Positions 28,246 to 36,192 of a stretch of DNA of 64,000 bases are shown here, in pieces. Source of the stretch: Campylobacter concisus (GTDB lineage Bacteria; Campylobacterota; Campylobacteria; Campylobacterales; Campylobacteraceae); assembly GCF_002913745.1 (NCBI RefSeq), contig NZ_PPCG01000030.1, positions 1-64,000 on the forward strand. The letters are read 5' to 3'. Within the stretch, counting starts at the first letter, position 1; every line of letters starts with the position of its first letter. Both the position numbers and the translations under genes were made by a program. The notes under the pieces are model-generated. The model saw only the letters and a program-made list of their open reading frames with translations, was not told where the DNA came from and ran no database searches.

Positions 28246-28689
28246 ATGAAGATAGACAAAGTTTTCTTAGCTAGCGATCACGCTGGTTTTGAGCTAAAAA
28301 ACGAGCTTAAAGAGGCTATTAAAGGGCTTGGATACGAAGTGGTTGATCTTGGCACAAACGATAAAAATAGCGTTGATTACCCTGATTATGCACATTTGCT
28401 AGCAAGCAAGCTTGAGCCTAACTGCTACGGCGTGCTAGTTTGTGGCACAGGCATAGGCATATCAATAGCTGCAAACAGGCACGAAAACGTAAGATGTGCT
28501 CTTTGCCACGACGAATTTACCGCTAGACTTGCAAGAGAGCATAACGACGCAAATGTGATCGCTTTTGGTGCAAGAGTGATCGGCGCAGGCGTGGCTATTT
28601 CGGCGGTTGAAGCATTTTTAAAGACTAAGTTTGCAGGCGGCAGGCACGAAAGAAGAGTCAAAAAAATCGAGCTTGAGGCAGGCAAATGA
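28246..28689 (+). CDS. rpiB: Ribose-5-phosphate isomerase B
   Basis: Interconverts ribose-5-phosphate and ribulose-5-phosphate in the pentose phosphate pathway. The start KVFLASDHAGFELK, the CGTGIGISIAANRHENVRCAL loop with the catalytic Cys, and HNDANVIAFGARVIG are diagnostic of the RpiB/LacAB fold. The frame is open to a TTG at 28210, but that lies at the promoter -10; ATG at 28246 gives the usual 147 residues. It overlaps the next gene by 4 bases. Confidence 0.95.
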   Translation: MKIDKVFLASDHAGFELKNELKEAIKGLGYEVVDLGTNDKNSVDYPDYAHLLASKLEPNCYGVLVCGTGIGISIAANRHENVRCALCHDEFTARLAREHNDANVIAFGARVIGAGVAISAVEAFLKTKFAGGRHERRVKKIELEAGK

Positions 28690-29018
28690 TAGGCGAGTGG
28701 ATCGTTTTTACCGCTCTTGTTTGTGCTGCGATCTACCTAACCGTCATGGTTTTTTACTTCAAAACGCTTCTAAAAAAAGAGCGTGCGACAAAAGATTTTA
28801 TGAAAAATAACCTCCAAGATACCGAGGTCGTCATAAGAAAATTTCAGATCCAACTTCAACGAAGTCTAGGCAATATCGACATCTTAACAGACGAGCTAAA
28901 CAAAACTAAAAACGACGTAACCTCACTTCGCACAAGAAATTCCCAGTACCGCTTAGAAAACGACAAGCTAAGACAACGAATTCGTGAGCTTGAAGGCAAG
29001 ATCGAAGCGCTACTTTAA
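28686..29018 (+). CDS. Small membrane-anchored coiled-coil protein
   Basis: A 110-residue protein: one N-terminal membrane segment (about 6-28), then a charged helix with heptad-like spacing (about 35-108). No family recognised. Its tight place between rpiB and apt in an operon (4-base overlap) supports it being real. Confidence 0.75.
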   Translation: MIGEWIVFTALVCAAIYLTVMVFYFKTLLKKERATKDFMKNNLQDTEVVIRKFQIQLQRSLGNIDILTDELNKTKNDVTSLRTRNSQYRLENDKLRQRIRELEGKIEALL

Positions 29019-29038
29019 CATCAAATTTAAGGAAATTT

Positions 29039-29587
29039 ATGAAAATTTTAGATCAAAAAGGCAAAGAATTTTTACTAAACTCTATTCGCTGCATAAACGA
29101 CTTTCCAAAGCCTGGCATAGTCTTTCGTGACATCACGACGCTGCTAAATAACAAAGAGGCATTTAACTTTTTGATAGATCATTTGGTGGCTAGATATGAG
29201 GACGCAAATATCAACTATATCGCTGGTATCGAGTCGCGAGGCTTTATCTTTGGCGCGGCGCTTGCGGCAAGACTAAGGCTACCTTTTGTGCCTATTCGCA
29301 AGCCAAAAAAACTGCCTTTTATCACGCTTTCTCAAAAATATAGCCTAGAGTATGGCGTCGATGAAGTGCAAATTCACATCGATGCTTTTGGAGAAAAAGC
29401 GGGCGCTAGAGTGCTTTTGATGGACGATCTCATCGCGACTGGTGGCACTGCAAAGGCTTCAGTTGAGCTTATCAATCAAACTAACGCAACCTGCGTAGAA
29501 GCTTGCTTTCTAATAGATCTAGTCGATCTAAAAGGTAGCGAAAAGCTAAAGTCGCTTACTAAAATTTACAGCGTTTTAGAGGTTTAG
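29039..29587 (+). CDS. apt: Adenine phosphoribosyltransferase
   Basis: Salvages adenine with PRPP to AMP. The N-terminal [35 protein letters not shown] and the PRPP loop [16 protein letters not shown] are the Apt signature. Length 182 is normal. AAGGAA precedes the ATG. Second metabolic gene of the rpiB-ychF operon. Confidence 0.97.
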   Translation: MKILDQKGKEFLLNSIRCINDFPKPGIVFRDITTLLNNKEAFNFLIDHLVARYEDANINYIAGIESRGFIFGAALAARLRLPFVPIRKPKKLPFITLSQKYSLEYGVDEVQIHIDAFGEKAGARVLLMDDLIATGGTAKASVELINQTNATCVEACFLIDLVDLKGSEKLKSLTKIYSVLEV

Positions 29588-29588
29588 A

Positions 29589-30194
29589 ATGGAAGAGTTT
29601 TTTATAGAACTGCTTAAAGAGTACGGCTACATCATACTTTTTGTCTGGTGTATCATGGAGGGCGAGATGGCCTTAATAATGGCTGGAATTCTCGCTCACA
29701 CCACACACATGCACATCGCGCTTGCTATCTTTGTGGCTGGACTTGGAGGCTTTGTGGGAGATCAAATCTACTTCTACCTTGGCCGTTACAATAAAAAATA
29801 CATCGCAAAAAGGCTTCACACGCAGCGGAGAAAATTTGCAGTGGCGCACATAATGCTGAAAAAATACGGTTGGCCGATCATCTTTTTGCAACGCTATATG
29901 TATGGCTTTCGTGTCATCATACCGCTTTGCATAGGACTTACTGGTTATGATGCTAAAAAATATGCCTTTATAAATTTAATCAGCGCTTGGTGCTGGGCGG
30001 CGATCACCACCATACCTGCTTGGATACTTGGCGAGCATATACTTGTGCTTTTGCAAGAAGCAAAAGAGCACTGGTATGTCGCTATCCCAGTGGTTGCTAT
30101 ATTTATGGGGCTTTTGATCTATGCATTTAAGCGCATCGAAAATAAAATTTTAAACGAAAGGAGAGATAGAAGACATGCAGTTTCAAATAGTTGA
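29589..30194 (+). CDS. DedA family membrane protein
   Basis: A 201-residue integral membrane protein with the DedA/SNARE-associated pattern: MEGEMALIMAGILAH, GGFVGDQIYFYLGRY, FLQRYMYGFRVIIPLCIGLTGY and INLISAWCWAAI. The family includes undecaprenyl-phosphate and phospholipid flippases and is required for membrane homeostasis. It starts one base after apt and overlaps pepA by 20 bases. Confidence 0.92.
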   Translation: MEEFFIELLKEYGYIILFVWCIMEGEMALIMAGILAHTTHMHIALAIFVAGLGGFVGDQIYFYLGRYNKKYIAKRLHTQRRKFAVAHIMLKKYGWPIIFLQRYMYGFRVIIPLCIGLTGYDAKKYAFINLISAWCWAAITTIPAWILGEHILVLLQEAKEHWYVAIPVVAIFMGLLIYAFKRIENKILNERRDRRHAVSNS

Positions 30195-31626
30195 TAAGAA
30201 ATTAAAAGATATAAAAGCTGATATTGAACTAATTTTCGTAGTAGATAAGGAGTTAAAACATAAATTTATAGGCGATAAAGAGGCTATTAAATTTAACAAT
30301 TACAAAGGCGATAGCGTCCTCATTCTAAGCGAGGCAAAAAGAGCTTACGTTCCACTTTCTAAGCTTGATCTTGATGAGCTTAGAGTTGCAGCTGCTAAAG
30401 CTTATAACGCGCTAAAATCGCTAAACATCAAGAGTATAAAGCTAGCCTCTTACGTAGCGCAGTGCCAAAAACTAAGCTTTGAAGCGCTAGCCGAGGGCTT
30501 TTTGCTTGGTAGTTATGAATTTAACAAATATAAAGAGAAAAAAGAGAGATACACCCTAAAAGAGGTCATCTTTTCTACTGAAGAATTTGCTGGCAAAAAG
30601 GTCGATCTAAAGGCAGCAAATGAGGGCTTTAAAGAGGCAGAGATAATAGCAAGCGCTACAAATTTCACAAAAGATATCGTAAATGAAATCCCAGAAATTT
30701 ACACACCACAAAAGATGGCGCAGGACGCTTTAAATTTAGCCAAAGATATCGCCAGCATAAAGTGCGAGGTCTATGATGAGAAATTTCTAGCTAAAGAGAA
30801 TATGAACGCATTTTTGGCGGTAAATCGCGCAAGCGTGCATAAACCAAGGCTCATCCACCTAACCTATAAGCCTAAAAAATCTAAAAAACGCATCATCTTT
30901 GTCGGCAAAGGCCTAACATACGATAGCGGCGGACTTAGCTTGAAGCCGGCTGATTATATGCTAACAATGAAGTCAGACAAAAGCGGCGCAGCAGCAGCTC
31001 TTGGCATCATAAAAGGTGCAGCAGAGCTAAATTTACCATTTGAAATTCACGCCATTTTGGGCGCAACTGAAAATATGATCGGCGGCAACGCTTATAAGCC
31101 AGACGACGTGCTTATTTCAAGAAGCGGCGTTAGCATAGAGGTTAGAAACACCGACGCAGAGGGACGTTTGGTGCTGGCTGACTGCCTAAGCTACGCACAA
31201 GACTTTAAACCAGACATCCTAATCGACATGGCAACCCTAACTGGCGCTTGCGTCGTGGGACTTGGCGAATACACAACAGGCATCATGGGCAACAGCGAGA
31301 GCCTAAAAAATGAGTTTAAAAACAAGATAAAAGATAGCGGCGAGCTAGCGACTACGCTTGATTTTAACCCTTATCTTAGCGAGCTTATAAAAAGCCAGAT
31401 CGCAGATGTTAGCAACTGCGCCTCAAGCAGATATGGCGGCGCGATCACAGCTGGCATGTTTTTGGCTAAATTTATCAAAGATGAGTACAAAGACAAGTGG
31501 CTGCACCTTGATATCGCAGGTCCAGCATACCGCGAAAAGGCTTGGGGATATAATCAAGCAGGTGCGAGCGGAGCAGGAGTTAGGATGAATTTATACTTTT
31601 TACAAGCACTTAGCAAGGAGAATTGA
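30175..31626 (+). CDS. pepA: Cytosolic leucyl aminopeptidase (M17)
   Basis: Hexameric two-metal aminopeptidase removing N-terminal residues from peptides. The catalytic C-terminal domain carries GKGLTYDSGGLSLKP, KSDKSGAAAALG and the signature NTDAEGRLVLAD; MATLTGACVVGLG follows. The 483-residue size is normal. It ends in TGATG, sharing one base with the ychF start. PepA in E. coli also binds DNA; nothing here speaks to that. Confidence 0.96.
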   Translation: MQFQIVDKKLKDIKADIELIFVVDKELKHKFIGDKEAIKFNNYKGDSVLILSEAKRAYVPLSKLDLDELRVAAAKAYNALKSLNIKSIKLASYVAQCQKLSFEALAEGFLLGSYEFNKYKEKKERYTLKEVIFSTEEFAGKKVDLKAANEGFKEAEIIASATNFTKDIVNEIPEIYTPQKMAQDALNLAKDIASIKCEVYDEKFLAKENMNAFLAVNRASVHKPRLIHLTYKPKKSKKRIIFVGKGLTYDSGGLSLKPADYMLTMKSDKSGAAAALGIIKGAAELNLPFEIHAILGATENMIGGNAYKPDDVLISRSGVSIEVRNTDAEGRLVLADCLSYAQDFKPDILIDMATLTGACVVGLGEYTTGIMGNSESLKNEFKNKIKDSGELATTLDFNPYLSELIKSQIADVSNCASSRYGGAITAGMFLAKFIKDEYKDKWLHLDIAGPAYREKAWGYNQAGASGAGVRMNLYFLQALSKEN

Positions 31627-32729
31627 TGGGACTTTCAGTTGGAATAGTAGGCCTGCCAAATGTGGGCAAATCAACGACATTTAACGCACTTACAAAGGCG
31701 CAAAACGCTGAGAGTGCGAACTATCCGTTTTGCACTATCGAGCCAAACAAAGCCATCGTGCCAGTGCCTGATAAACGCCTAAATGAGCTTGCAAAGATAG
31801 TTAGTCCAAATAAAATTCAATATTCAACCATCGAATTTGTCGATATCGCAGGCCTTGTAAAAGGGGCTAGCTCTGGCGAGGGACTTGGCAATAAATTTTT
31901 ATCAAACATCAGAGAGACCGAGCTTATCTTGCACATAGTTCGCTGCTTTGAGGATGAGAACATCACTCACGTCGAGGGCAGCGTCGATCCAGTAAGAGAC
32001 ATCGAGATCATCCAAACCGAGCTGATACTAGCTGACATCGAGCAGCTAAATAAAAAGATAGAAAAGCTCACAAGAGAGGCAAAAGCAAATGCAAAAGGCG
32101 CAAAAGAGGCGCTTGAGATAGCAAATTTGCTTCTTGCTCACCTAAACGATGGCAAAAGTGCTAGCAGCTTTGAACAAAGAGATAGTGAGGCATTTTTGGC
32201 GCTAAACAAAGAGCTAAGACTTCTAAGCGCAAAAGAGGTAGTTTATGGTGCAAATGTCGATGAAGAGGGACTTAGTGAAGATAATAAATTTGTAAAAGCA
32301 CTAAAAGAGTACGCTAAAGCCTCAGACCACGAGGTGATCAAGCTTTGCGCCAAGGTCGAAGAGGAGCTAATAGGCCTAAGCGACGAAGAGGCTCACGAGT
32401 TTTTGGCATCTCTTGGCACGAGTGAGAGCGGCCTTGAAAAGATCATCAAAACGTCTTTTGCAAAGCTAAATTTGATAAGCTATTTCACTGCTGGCGTCGT
32501 GGAAGTAAGGGCTTGGACGATCACAAATGGCTGGAAAGCGCCAAAAGCAGCAAGCGTCATCCACAACGACTTTGAGAGGGGCTTTATCAGAGCTGAAGTG
32601 ATAAGCTACGAGGACTACATCGCACATGGCGGCGAAAACGGAGCCAAAGAAGCTGGCAAGATGAGACTTGAGGGCAAAGACTACGTCGTGCAAGATGGCG
32701 ACGTGATGCACTTTAGGTTTAATGTCTAA
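31626..32729 (+). CDS. ychF: Redox-regulated ATPase YchF
   Basis: Obg-family ATPase that binds ribosomes and takes part in stress responses. The P-loop [31 protein letters not shown], a coiled-coil insert (about 135-200) and a C-terminal TGS domain ([19 protein letters not shown]) are in family order. Start ATG at 31626 is chosen over the TTG one codon before; AAGGAG lies 4 bases upstream. Last gene of its operon and followed by a strong terminator. Confidence 0.97.
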   Translation: MGLSVGIVGLPNVGKSTTFNALTKAQNAESANYPFCTIEPNKAIVPVPDKRLNELAKIVSPNKIQYSTIEFVDIAGLVKGASSGEGLGNKFLSNIRETELILHIVRCFEDENITHVEGSVDPVRDIEIIQTELILADIEQLNKKIEKLTREAKANAKGAKEALEIANLLLAHLNDGKSASSFEQRDSEAFLALNKELRLLSAKEVVYGANVDEEGLSEDNKFVKALKEYAKASDHEVIKLCAKVEEELIGLSDEEAHEFLASLGTSESGLEKIIKTSFAKLNLISYFTAGVVEVRAWTITNGWKAPKAASVIHNDFERGFIRAEVISYEDYIAHGGENGAKEAGKMRLEGKDYVVQDGDVMHFRFNV

Positions 32730-32730
32730 A

Positions 32731-32767
32731 TTTTACAAGGTTTTTACCTTGTAAAATTCTTTTTTTT
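32731..32767 (+). terminator. Terminator of the rpiB-ychF operon
   Basis: A perfect 10-bp stem (32731-32740 with 32747-32756, 6-base loop) followed by a TTCT and a run of T to about 32767. It lies 1 base past the ychF stop. Confidence 0.85.
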
Positions 32768-32861
32768 AAAATATCAAATTTATTTTTTCAATAACCACAA
32801 GCTAGGAAGTCTAAAAAATTTATCTTACAAAATTTTAAAATCTGCAAAATTTAACTTTTAA

Positions 32862-33137
32862 ATTTTTATACTCGCTATATACATACAAAAACGATTAGGA
32901 TTAAATTACCATAGCATTAGTTATCCTTTTTCGTATTTATACAGGGCTTTTAGCGATACCATAAAACACTCAACTTATCAAAAACAAAATGGGATCTGTG
33001 TAAAATGTAATGAACATTTTGATATAAGTGATATGGAAGCTGATCATATTACTCCGTGGAGCGAGGGCGGAAAGACAATAGCTCAAAACTGTCAAATGCT
33101 TTGTAAAAATTGTAATAGGATAAAATCAAATAGGTAA
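32862..33137 (+). pseudogene. Remnant of an HNH endonuclease
   Basis: This frame is open from after a TAA at 32859 to TAA at 33135 but has no ATG, GTG or TTG before the conserved part. From about 32943 it encodes a classic C-terminal HNH module: CVKC, DMEADHITPWSEGGKT, NCQMLCKNCN and KSNR, with the zinc CxxC pairs and the DH catalytic site intact. In my recollection this module usually follows a longer N-terminal region such as DUF262. That region is absent, so this is probably a truncated, dead gene. Confidence 0.7.
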
Positions 33138-33194
33138 TTAAGACTGAATAGATTTTTTTACTAGAGTATAGAATTCTTGTTTGTTTTTAGGTTT

Positions 33195-33353
33195 ATTACA
33201 TTTTGTTATAGGATGAAATTTCGTTATTTATCCTATTAGTTTTTGATCTTCTGTGTATATTTTGACTTTTTTGCCAGTTATAAGATTATGCAATCTACAA
33301 CCGTTAATATAATCGTCAAAGGCTATACAGTTATTGCATGTTTGTTGTCCCAT
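33195..33353 (-). CDS. Small Cys-rich protein, 52 residues
   Basis: ATG at 33353 is preceded by AAAGGA with 6-base spacing and by a TATAAT at 33383-33388. The product starts MGQQTCNNCIAFDDYINGC, with Cys6, Cys9 and Cys19 and a nearby His, which might bind a metal; the second half is charged and ends NNEISSYNKM. No family recognised. Expression signals make it more credible than its size suggests, but a longer ancestral protein cut short cannot be excluded. Confidence 0.5.
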
Positions 33354-33376
33354 GATTGTCCTTTGAGGATGGTGCG

Positions 33377-33396
33377 AATAGTATTATAATACTATT
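33377..33396. promoter_or_regulatory. 20-bp perfect palindrome over a TATAAT box
   Basis: AATAGTATTATAATACTATT reads the same on both strands and contains TATAAT in its centre. On the minus strand this -10 would start transcription near 33376 toward the Cys-rich gene. A palindrome over a -10 fits an operator for a dimeric repressor; it could instead form a hairpin at the end of the lipoprotein gene. Confidence 0.5.
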
Positions 33397-33403
33397 ATTA
33401 TTT

Positions 33404-33853
33404 TTATTTTCTTTCTACTGTTGTGCTAGCGCTACTAAAGAATATAAGTTTTTTTAATGGTTTTACATCAGTTGGGGCTTTATCAAAGTAGTCACCAGCA
33501 TCTTCACATTGTAATTGTCCTCTAACCTTTATTTTTGCATATCTAAATTTGTTATCGTTTGTTAGTTCAAATTGTGCATAATTTGCTAGATCATATCTTC
33601 CTATTCCACCAACTTCCAAATCCTGATCTTCTTTATCATAAACTACATATCTTTCTTGTCTTCTGTCGTTTTTATCAATATTTATTAGTTTATATTTTAC
33701 ATCTGCTACAAGCCAGTCATATTTTGTTGTTGTGTTTTGGCATGCTTCCTTAAAACTTCTTGCCACTTTGCCACTGACACCATCATCATCTCCGCAACCT
33801 GACAATGCTAGAGCTATGATGCCACTCAATGCTAATAATGAAACTTTTTTCAT
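33404..33853 (-). CDS. Hypothetical lipoprotein
   Basis: A 149-residue protein with a standard lipoprotein signal, LALSGC (lipidated Cys20), then GDDDG, an acidic run near the +2 position. The mature part has two further Cys (CQNT and CEDAG), perhaps a disulfide, and a beta-rich pattern (WLVADVKYKLINI, RYAKIKVRGQLQ). No family recognised. A TATAAAAT-like box sits only about 8 bases before the ATG. It lies in the accessory patch. Confidence 0.72.
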   Translation of the reverse strand: MKKVSLLALSGIIALALSGCGDDDGVSGKVARSFKEACQNTTTKYDWLVADVKYKLINIDKNDRRQERYVVYDKEDQDLEVGGIGRYDLANYAQFELTNDNKFRYAKIKVRGQLQCEDAGDYFDKAPTDVKPLKKLIFFSSASTTVERK

Positions 33854-34005
33854 ATACTGTCATTTTATATTTTTTAAATTTAAGCTCTAAAAACAATTCA
33901 TTTTTTCTAAATTTTCCTTGCGGAAATGAAAAATTTATTTTTTTCATCGCTTATTCGGCTATTTTATCCTTTTATTTTTAAAGTTTTCACTTGCGCGACT
34001 TAAAT

Positions 34006-35277
34006 TCAAACCTCTTTTGCGCTGTTTTTAAAGACATTTACCACGCTGGCTCGTTTGTGGCAAATTTCAGCATACTCTTTTTCGCTTTTTGAGTCATAGA
34101 CTATGCCAGCTCCAGCTCCGACAAAGACGTCGCTAAAGCCGTTTTTAGCTGGTACAAAGATGGCTGAGCGGATGAGGATCGCCACCTGAGCGTCGCCATT
34201 AAAATGCAAAAATCCAATGCCCCCGCCATAGATATTTCGCTCAAAAATTTCAAGCTCATTGATTATCTGCATCGCTCTGATCTTTGGCGCACCGCTTAGC
34301 GTGCCAGCTGGGAAGATGCTAGCTAGCACGTCAAAAAGGTTAAGCTCCCTAGCGCACTTGCCATAGACGTCGCTCACGATGTGCATCACTTTTTCAAATT
34401 TTTGGATATGCATCGCATTTTTCACGACCACGCTCTTTGGCTCTGAGACCCTGCCGATGTCATTTCTGGCAAGATCGATTAGCATCTTATGTTCAGCCAG
34501 CTCCTTTTCGTCGCTTAGTAGCTCATTTTCAAGTGCCGCATCAGCGTTTGCATCACTGCCTCTTGGTCTTGTGCCTGCGATTGGTGCTACAAAAATTTGC
34601 TCGCTTTTCATCTCAAAAACAAGCTCAGGCGACGAGCCAACCACATCGCCATAAGGCGTAGGAAAATGAAACATATACGGGCTAGGATTTGCTATGGCTA
34701 GTTTTTTGTAAAAGTCCAAGCTGCTCATATTCGTTGAAATTTCAAGTAGCTCACCAAGCACCACCTGAAAGACGTCGCCGCTTCTTATGTATTCTTTTGC
34801 TACTTCAACCATATCTTCAAAGTGTTTCTTTTCGTTACTAAGATCAGTTTTTATGCTAAATTCACACTCTTTTTCGCCCTTATGCTCAGCCTTTAAATTT
34901 AGCAAAAAGTCATAATACCTCTCTTGATCTCCATAAAAAGTGTAAATTTTACTCATCTTATCAAAGTGCATATATGCTTTTGCGTCAGCGTAGATAAATT
35001 TTGGAAATTCATACTTTTTAGCTTTCTCTTCGCCGATATACTCAAAGTATCTCACGCCATCATAAGCAAAAACGCCAAAAAGTCCAGCAAAAGGTGCGAG
35101 CGATCTATTACGATTAGTATCAAAGTAGCTTCTAAGTCCGTAAAAGTCCATATCCTTTTCGTCGATATATTCGCAGTCTATGCCGATTATCGTCTGTGTC
35201 TTGTCTTCAGCAAGGTAGCTATTTTTAAATTTCTCTCTGATCGCTTCGTAATAAAAAAGTGGTTGTTCTAAGAGCAT
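34006..35277 (-). CDS. trpE: Anthranilate synthase component I
   Basis: Chorismate-utilising enzyme, 423 residues. The C-terminal catalytic domain has SGDVFQVVLGE, NPSPYMFHF, GSSPELV, PIAGTRPRG, DLARNDIGRV, FPAGTLSGAPKIRAMQII and GGGIGF. PIAGT (not PIKGT, whose Lys marks PabB) points to TrpE. No trpG or other trp gene is adjacent, so the glutaminase partner must be elsewhere. A function as PabB-like enzyme is less likely but cannot be excluded. Confidence 0.85.
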   Translation of the reverse strand: MLLEQPLFYYEAIREKFKNSYLAEDKTQTIIGIDCEYIDEKDMDFYGLRSYFDTNRNRSLAPFAGLFGVFAYDGVRYFEYIGEEKAKKYEFPKFIYADAKAYMHFDKMSKIYTFYGDQERYYDFLLNLKAEHKGEKECEFSIKTDLSNEKKHFEDMVEVAKEYIRSGDVFQVVLGELLEISTNMSSLDFYKKLAIANPSPYMFHFPTPYGDVVGSSPELVFEMKSEQIFVAPIAGTRPRGSDANADAALENELLSDEKELAEHKMLIDLARNDIGRVSEPKSVVVKNAMHIQKFEKVMHIVSDVYGKCARELNLFDVLASIFPAGTLSGAPKIRAMQIINELEIFERNIYGGGIGFLHFNGDAQVAILIRSAIFVPAKNGFSDVFVGAGAGIVYDSKSEKEYAEICHKRASVVNVFKNSAKEV

Positions 35278-35301
35278 ATTTTTCCTTTTAAATTTTTATT
35301 G

Positions 35302-35307
35302 ATTATA
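35302..35307 (-). promoter_or_regulatory. trpE promoter -10
   Basis: A minus-strand TATAAT 25 bases before the trpE ATG; AAAAGGA is the RBS. No trp leader peptide or attenuator fits in this 59-base gap. Confidence 0.5.
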
Positions 35308-35420
35308 AAAAATTTTCGCTTTTACTTTTTAGAATTTTGGCTAAATTTTTAAATTTACGCCTTTTTACTATTTTTTTAAGAGCCCCTTGGCTAAAATTTG
35401 CGCCAGTCGAGGGAGAAAAA

Positions 35421-36158
35421 ATGCTTTTTGTAGAACTATTTATAATCGGTATCGGCGTTGGTTACATCGCTGGGTTTTTTGGCATCGGTGGCGGCACGGT
35501 CGTCGTTCCTATCATGGTCGCCTTTGGATACGACGTCAAAACTGCCATTGGCATAAGCGTCATGCAGATGATCTTTAGCGCGACGTTTGGCTCGTATCTA
35601 AACTACAAAGCTGGGCTTTTAAAGCTAGATCGTGGCGTGGTTTTGGGGCTTGGAGGCTTGGTTGGAGCTAGCTTTAGCGGCATCATCGTATCGCACGCGC
35701 CTGCACTTTTACTTGAGTCTATGCTACTTGCGACATTTGTCTTTTCGCTTATAAAACTATACTTTTCACCAAACAGCGACGGCTCAAATGCGAATAATTC
35801 ACTCTTTTTGCTATTTTTAGTTGGTGTTTTTGTTGGCGTTTTTGCCATTAGCATCGGCATCGGTGGAGGCGTCTTTATCGCTCCTATCTTGGTTGGCTTT
35901 TTGCGTTATGAGCTTAAAAAAGCCGTTTCTATGGGCGTGTTTTTCGTTATGTTTGCAGCCATTGCCGGCTTCACCTCACTCTCACTAAATGGTCACATCT
36001 CATACGCTGAGGGCACATTTTTAGGTCTTGGCTCGCTAATTGGCGCATACTTTGGCACCAAAAAGACGCAATATACCGACAAAAAAACACTTAAAAAATG
36101 GTTTTTGGTCTTTTACATAGCGATGATATGTTTGATATTAAAAGATATGTTTTTTTGA
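35421..36158 (+). CDS. TauE/SafE family membrane permease
   Basis: A 245-residue protein with about eight membrane segments and the duplicated TauE pattern GFFGIGGGTVVVPIMVAFG near 20 and SIGIGGGVFIAPILVGF near 150. The family exports sulfite, sulfoacetate or related anions; substrate here unknown. The frame is open to 35337, but ATG at 35421 follows GAGGGAG and begins directly with the first helix, so the shorter start is chosen. Confidence 0.88.
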   Translation: MLFVELFIIGIGVGYIAGFFGIGGGTVVVPIMVAFGYDVKTAIGISVMQMIFSATFGSYLNYKAGLLKLDRGVVLGLGGLVGASFSGIIVSHAPALLLESMLLATFVFSLIKLYFSPNSDGSNANNSLFLLFLVGVFVGVFAISIGIGGGVFIAPILVGFLRYELKKAVSMGVFFVMFAAIAGFTSLSLNGHISYAEGTFLGLGSLIGAYFGTKKTQYTDKKTLKKWFLVFYIAMICLILKDMFF

Positions 36159-36163
36159 GTAAG

Positions 36164-36192
36164 AGCATGGCTAAATTGCCACGCTATTTTTA
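36164..36192 (+). terminator. Terminator between convergent genes
   Basis: AGCATGGC-TAAATT-GCCACGCT (36165-36186 approximately, one mismatch) followed by ATTTTTAAATTT. It lies 6 bases past the permease stop; the minus-strand gene ends nearby. Confidence 0.6.

Noticed and set aside
34006-35277. Assignment as PabB (aminodeoxychorismate synthase)
   Set aside because: PIAGT lacks the catalytic Lys of PIKGT that marks PabB, so TrpE is more likely.
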